Of a stretch of DNA of 22,920 bases, positions 21,475 to 22,920 are shown one piece after another (position 1 is the stretch's first letter; each line of letters begins with the position of its first letter). The notes beneath the pieces were generated by a model. That model was given only the letters and a program-made list of their open reading frames with translations. It did not search any database and had not been told where the DNA came from. A program made the translations under genes and the position numbers. Source of the DNA: a virus; IMG/VR virus record IMGVR_UViG_3300037071_002023, positions 1 through 22,920 of that record. One strand, written 5' to 3'.

Positions 21475-22920
21475 TCACCGGTAGAACGGGCTGTCGATCT
21501 GCTCCACGGTCGGCACCGTCTCCATCATCGTGCAGGCACAAGCCAGCGCCGCCGAGTCGACGTAGTCCTCATGGGCCTCCCGCTCGTTGGGCGCCTGGAT
21601 CAGGAGATACTGCCCCTGCATCACCTTCTCGGCGTCGACCATCTGCTGGCGGAAGCGGCGCCATACACGGGTACGGCGGGCCTTGGAGTGACCTGGGTAG
21701 ACGAGCATCTGCCGCTGGATGAGTTGGATCAGGTGCTTCCAGCGCTCGCTCTGGTTCTTGGAGTCCGACGAGTAGGGGATCACCTCGCAGCGGCTGCCCA
21801 TCAGACGGGCCATCCGGCTGGCCACCGCCGACCCCATGCCCTGGGCGTCGACCCCGCAGAAGGCGATGTCATAGGGGTCGAGGAAGTCCATCATCTGGAA
21901 GTACTGCTCCTCCCAGTCGGTGTTGTGGATCTCCAGCCAGTTGAGGATCCGGTGCTCTCGGTAGCCAGCGGCGTCGGGGAAATCCCAATCAACCCACATG
22001 ACCGTAACGACAGTTGAATCCTTGACACGGGCAGGGTCGATTCCCACCACACACGGTGAACGGTGCCACCCTCGGACGAGTTGCATCGAAGGGTCAGCAA
22101 GGTAATCAAGGTCGTCCTCCGTGACGAGCATGCCCCGTTCGAGCATCCATTTGAGCCGGTAGCTCATCTGGTACTCGTCGGAGTCCTCACCGAGCCGGAT
22201 CTTCTCCTTGTCGATGAACTTCTTGTAGTTGGGGTTGTACTTGCAGACGGTGCGCTCATCGAACTCGAAGTGGTTCGGACGGGCACGACGGCTGGTGAAG
22301 CGGCGCTTGTTGAGGTTGATCGCCTTGTAGAAGTCGCCCTTGTGATACCCGGGGGTGCCGATCTTGACGATGGTCCCGGCGTAGAAGGCGAGCATTGGGT
22401 GGATGCTCTTGCGGATCACCGTCTCGTCGGCGTCCTGGCACTCATCGATGATGATGATGTGATACGACGCACCTTCGATCTTGGCTCGGGGGTTGGCAGT
22501 CTGGCGACGGCAGTAGGAGCCTGAGGCCAGACGTACGACCTTGGACTTACCCTCCACCCGGTCATCGATCTCGGGGTCGTAGAGCACGGCCTCTGCGATC
22601 TCGCTGGTGAGGCGGCTGACGATGCGGCTGAAGACCAGGTCGGCCTGGTCGTCCACCGGGGCGAAGATGCCGACCCACACGCCTCGCTTGAACTTCTCCA
22701 GAATGGGATAGCTCTTGGCCAACTTGGGGAACAGCACCATGCAGCCCGCCAGAGTGGTAGCCACCGTCTCTGACTTTCCGCTCTGGCGGGCCAGCAGACC
22801 GGTGATCTCCTCGGCGTCGCCCAGGATCAGGGACTCGATGATGCGGTATGACAATTGCCGCTGGTAGGGGAACATCTGGAACCCGGCCAGTTCCTCGCAG
22901 AAGATGATCGTGCGTTCGAT
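21475..22920 (-). CDS. Terminase large subunit, partial at the 5' end
   Basis: The frame stays open to the right edge, 15 codons beyond the ATG at 22875, and those codons read like protein (FCEELAGFQ), so the true start is outside. Numbering from that ATG: Walker A-like ARQSGKSE (29-36), Walker B IIIIDE (140-145) with the following CQD, and the coupling region KIGTPG (171-176). The nuclease domain shows acidic positions VVGIDPA (D280), GVDAQG (D343) and HEDYVDS (E436/D437/D440). This is the complete ATPase plus RNase H-like nuclease layout of phage terminases. It cuts concatemeric DNA and pumps it through the portal. No small subunit is visible; it may lie to the right. Confidence 0.95.
   Translation of the reverse strand: MERTIIFCEELAGFQMFPYQRQLSYRIIESLILGDAEEITGLLARQSGKSETVATTLAGCMVLFPKLAKSYPILEKFKRGVWVGIFAPVDDQADLVFSRIVSRLTSEIAEAVLYDPEIDDRVEGKSKVVRLASGSYCRRQTANPRAKIEGASYHIIIIDECQDADETVIRKSIHPMLAFYAGTIVKIGTPGYHKGDFYKAINLNKRRFTSRRARPNHFEFDERTVCKYNPNYKKFIDKEKIRLGEDSDEYQMSYRLKWMLERGMLVTEDDLDYLADPSMQLVRGWHRSPCVVGIDPARVKDSTVVTVMWVDWDFPDAAGYREHRILNWLEIHNTDWEEQYFQMMDFLDPYDIAFCGVDAQGMGSAVASRMARLMGSRCEVIPYSSDSKNQSERWKHLIQLIQRQMLVYPGHSKARRTRVWRRFRQQMVDAEKVMQGQYLLIQAPNEREAHEDYVDSAALACACTMMETVPTVEQIDSPFYR

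Noticed and set aside
1-22920. tRNA genes, CRISPR arrays, insertion sequences, integrase or attachment sites
   Set aside because: I looked for cloverleaf ends, regularly spaced direct repeats, transposase or recombinase motifs and found none; the only repeats are the protein-coding ones described.

Overview
The window is a 22.9 kb piece of a tailed double-stranded DNA bacteriophage genome (or prophage) carrying the DNA-packaging, head and receptor-binding module. All genes but one lie on the minus strand, so they read from right to left. They are packed with 1 to 14 nt stop/start overlaps (TGATG, ATGA, GTGA) or very short gaps, as expected of one long late transcription unit. High G+C, frequent GTG starts, strong AAGGAGG-type ribosome binding sites and a small basic protein of a type I associate with actinobacteria and their phages suggest an actinobacterial host. 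This is inference: no integrase, tRNA or host gene is in the window to fix it.

Layout in transcription order. (1) 22920-21475: terminase large subunit, 5' end outside the window. (2) 21474-17758: a structured 149 nt intergenic stretch, then a block of small accessory or unknown genes (121, 146, 327, 60, 58, 86, 131, 71 and 94 aa), interrupted by a single plus-strand gene (84 aa, 19318-19572). (3) 17758-16673: an IPT/TIG-like plus LamG-like lectin protein directly upstream of the portal gene. (4) 16676-15018: portal protein (SPP1 gp6-like). (5) 15021-13523: three tandem diverged paralogues (171, 164, 171 aa) with a possible degenerate GNAT-like fold. (6) 13397-11208: scaffolding protein and N4-gp56-type major capsid protein, followed by a strong hairpin. 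(7) 11128-10244: an Ig-like head protein and a 102 aa protein. (8) 10228-2377: receptor-binding and adsorption genes: a tail-collar fibre with six HxH motifs, a 244 aa structural protein, a 57 aa collagen-like mini-protein, a 199 aa structural protein and a 1569 aa mosaic tailspike-like protein (two LamG-like domains, a beta-helix-like region and about 16 short repeats). (9) 2343-1: a 140 aa protein, a 258 aa connector-like protein and the N-terminal part of an FN3 plus Ig-like adhesin cut by the left edge.

Together these genes package DNA (terminase, portal), build the procapsid (scaffold, capsid) and decorate the virion with an unusually rich set of carbohydrate-binding, collagen-like and Ig-like modules. 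No tape measure, tail tube, sheath, lysis, replication or integration genes are visible, so the tail type cannot be stated. The most unusual points are the paralogue triplet between portal and scaffold, a LamG/repeat module shared by the portal-adjacent gene and the giant tailspike gene, ribosome binding sites placed in the loops of GATA(C)...(G)TATC hairpins at three gene starts, and the lone antisense gene whose 3' end is marked by two hairpins.
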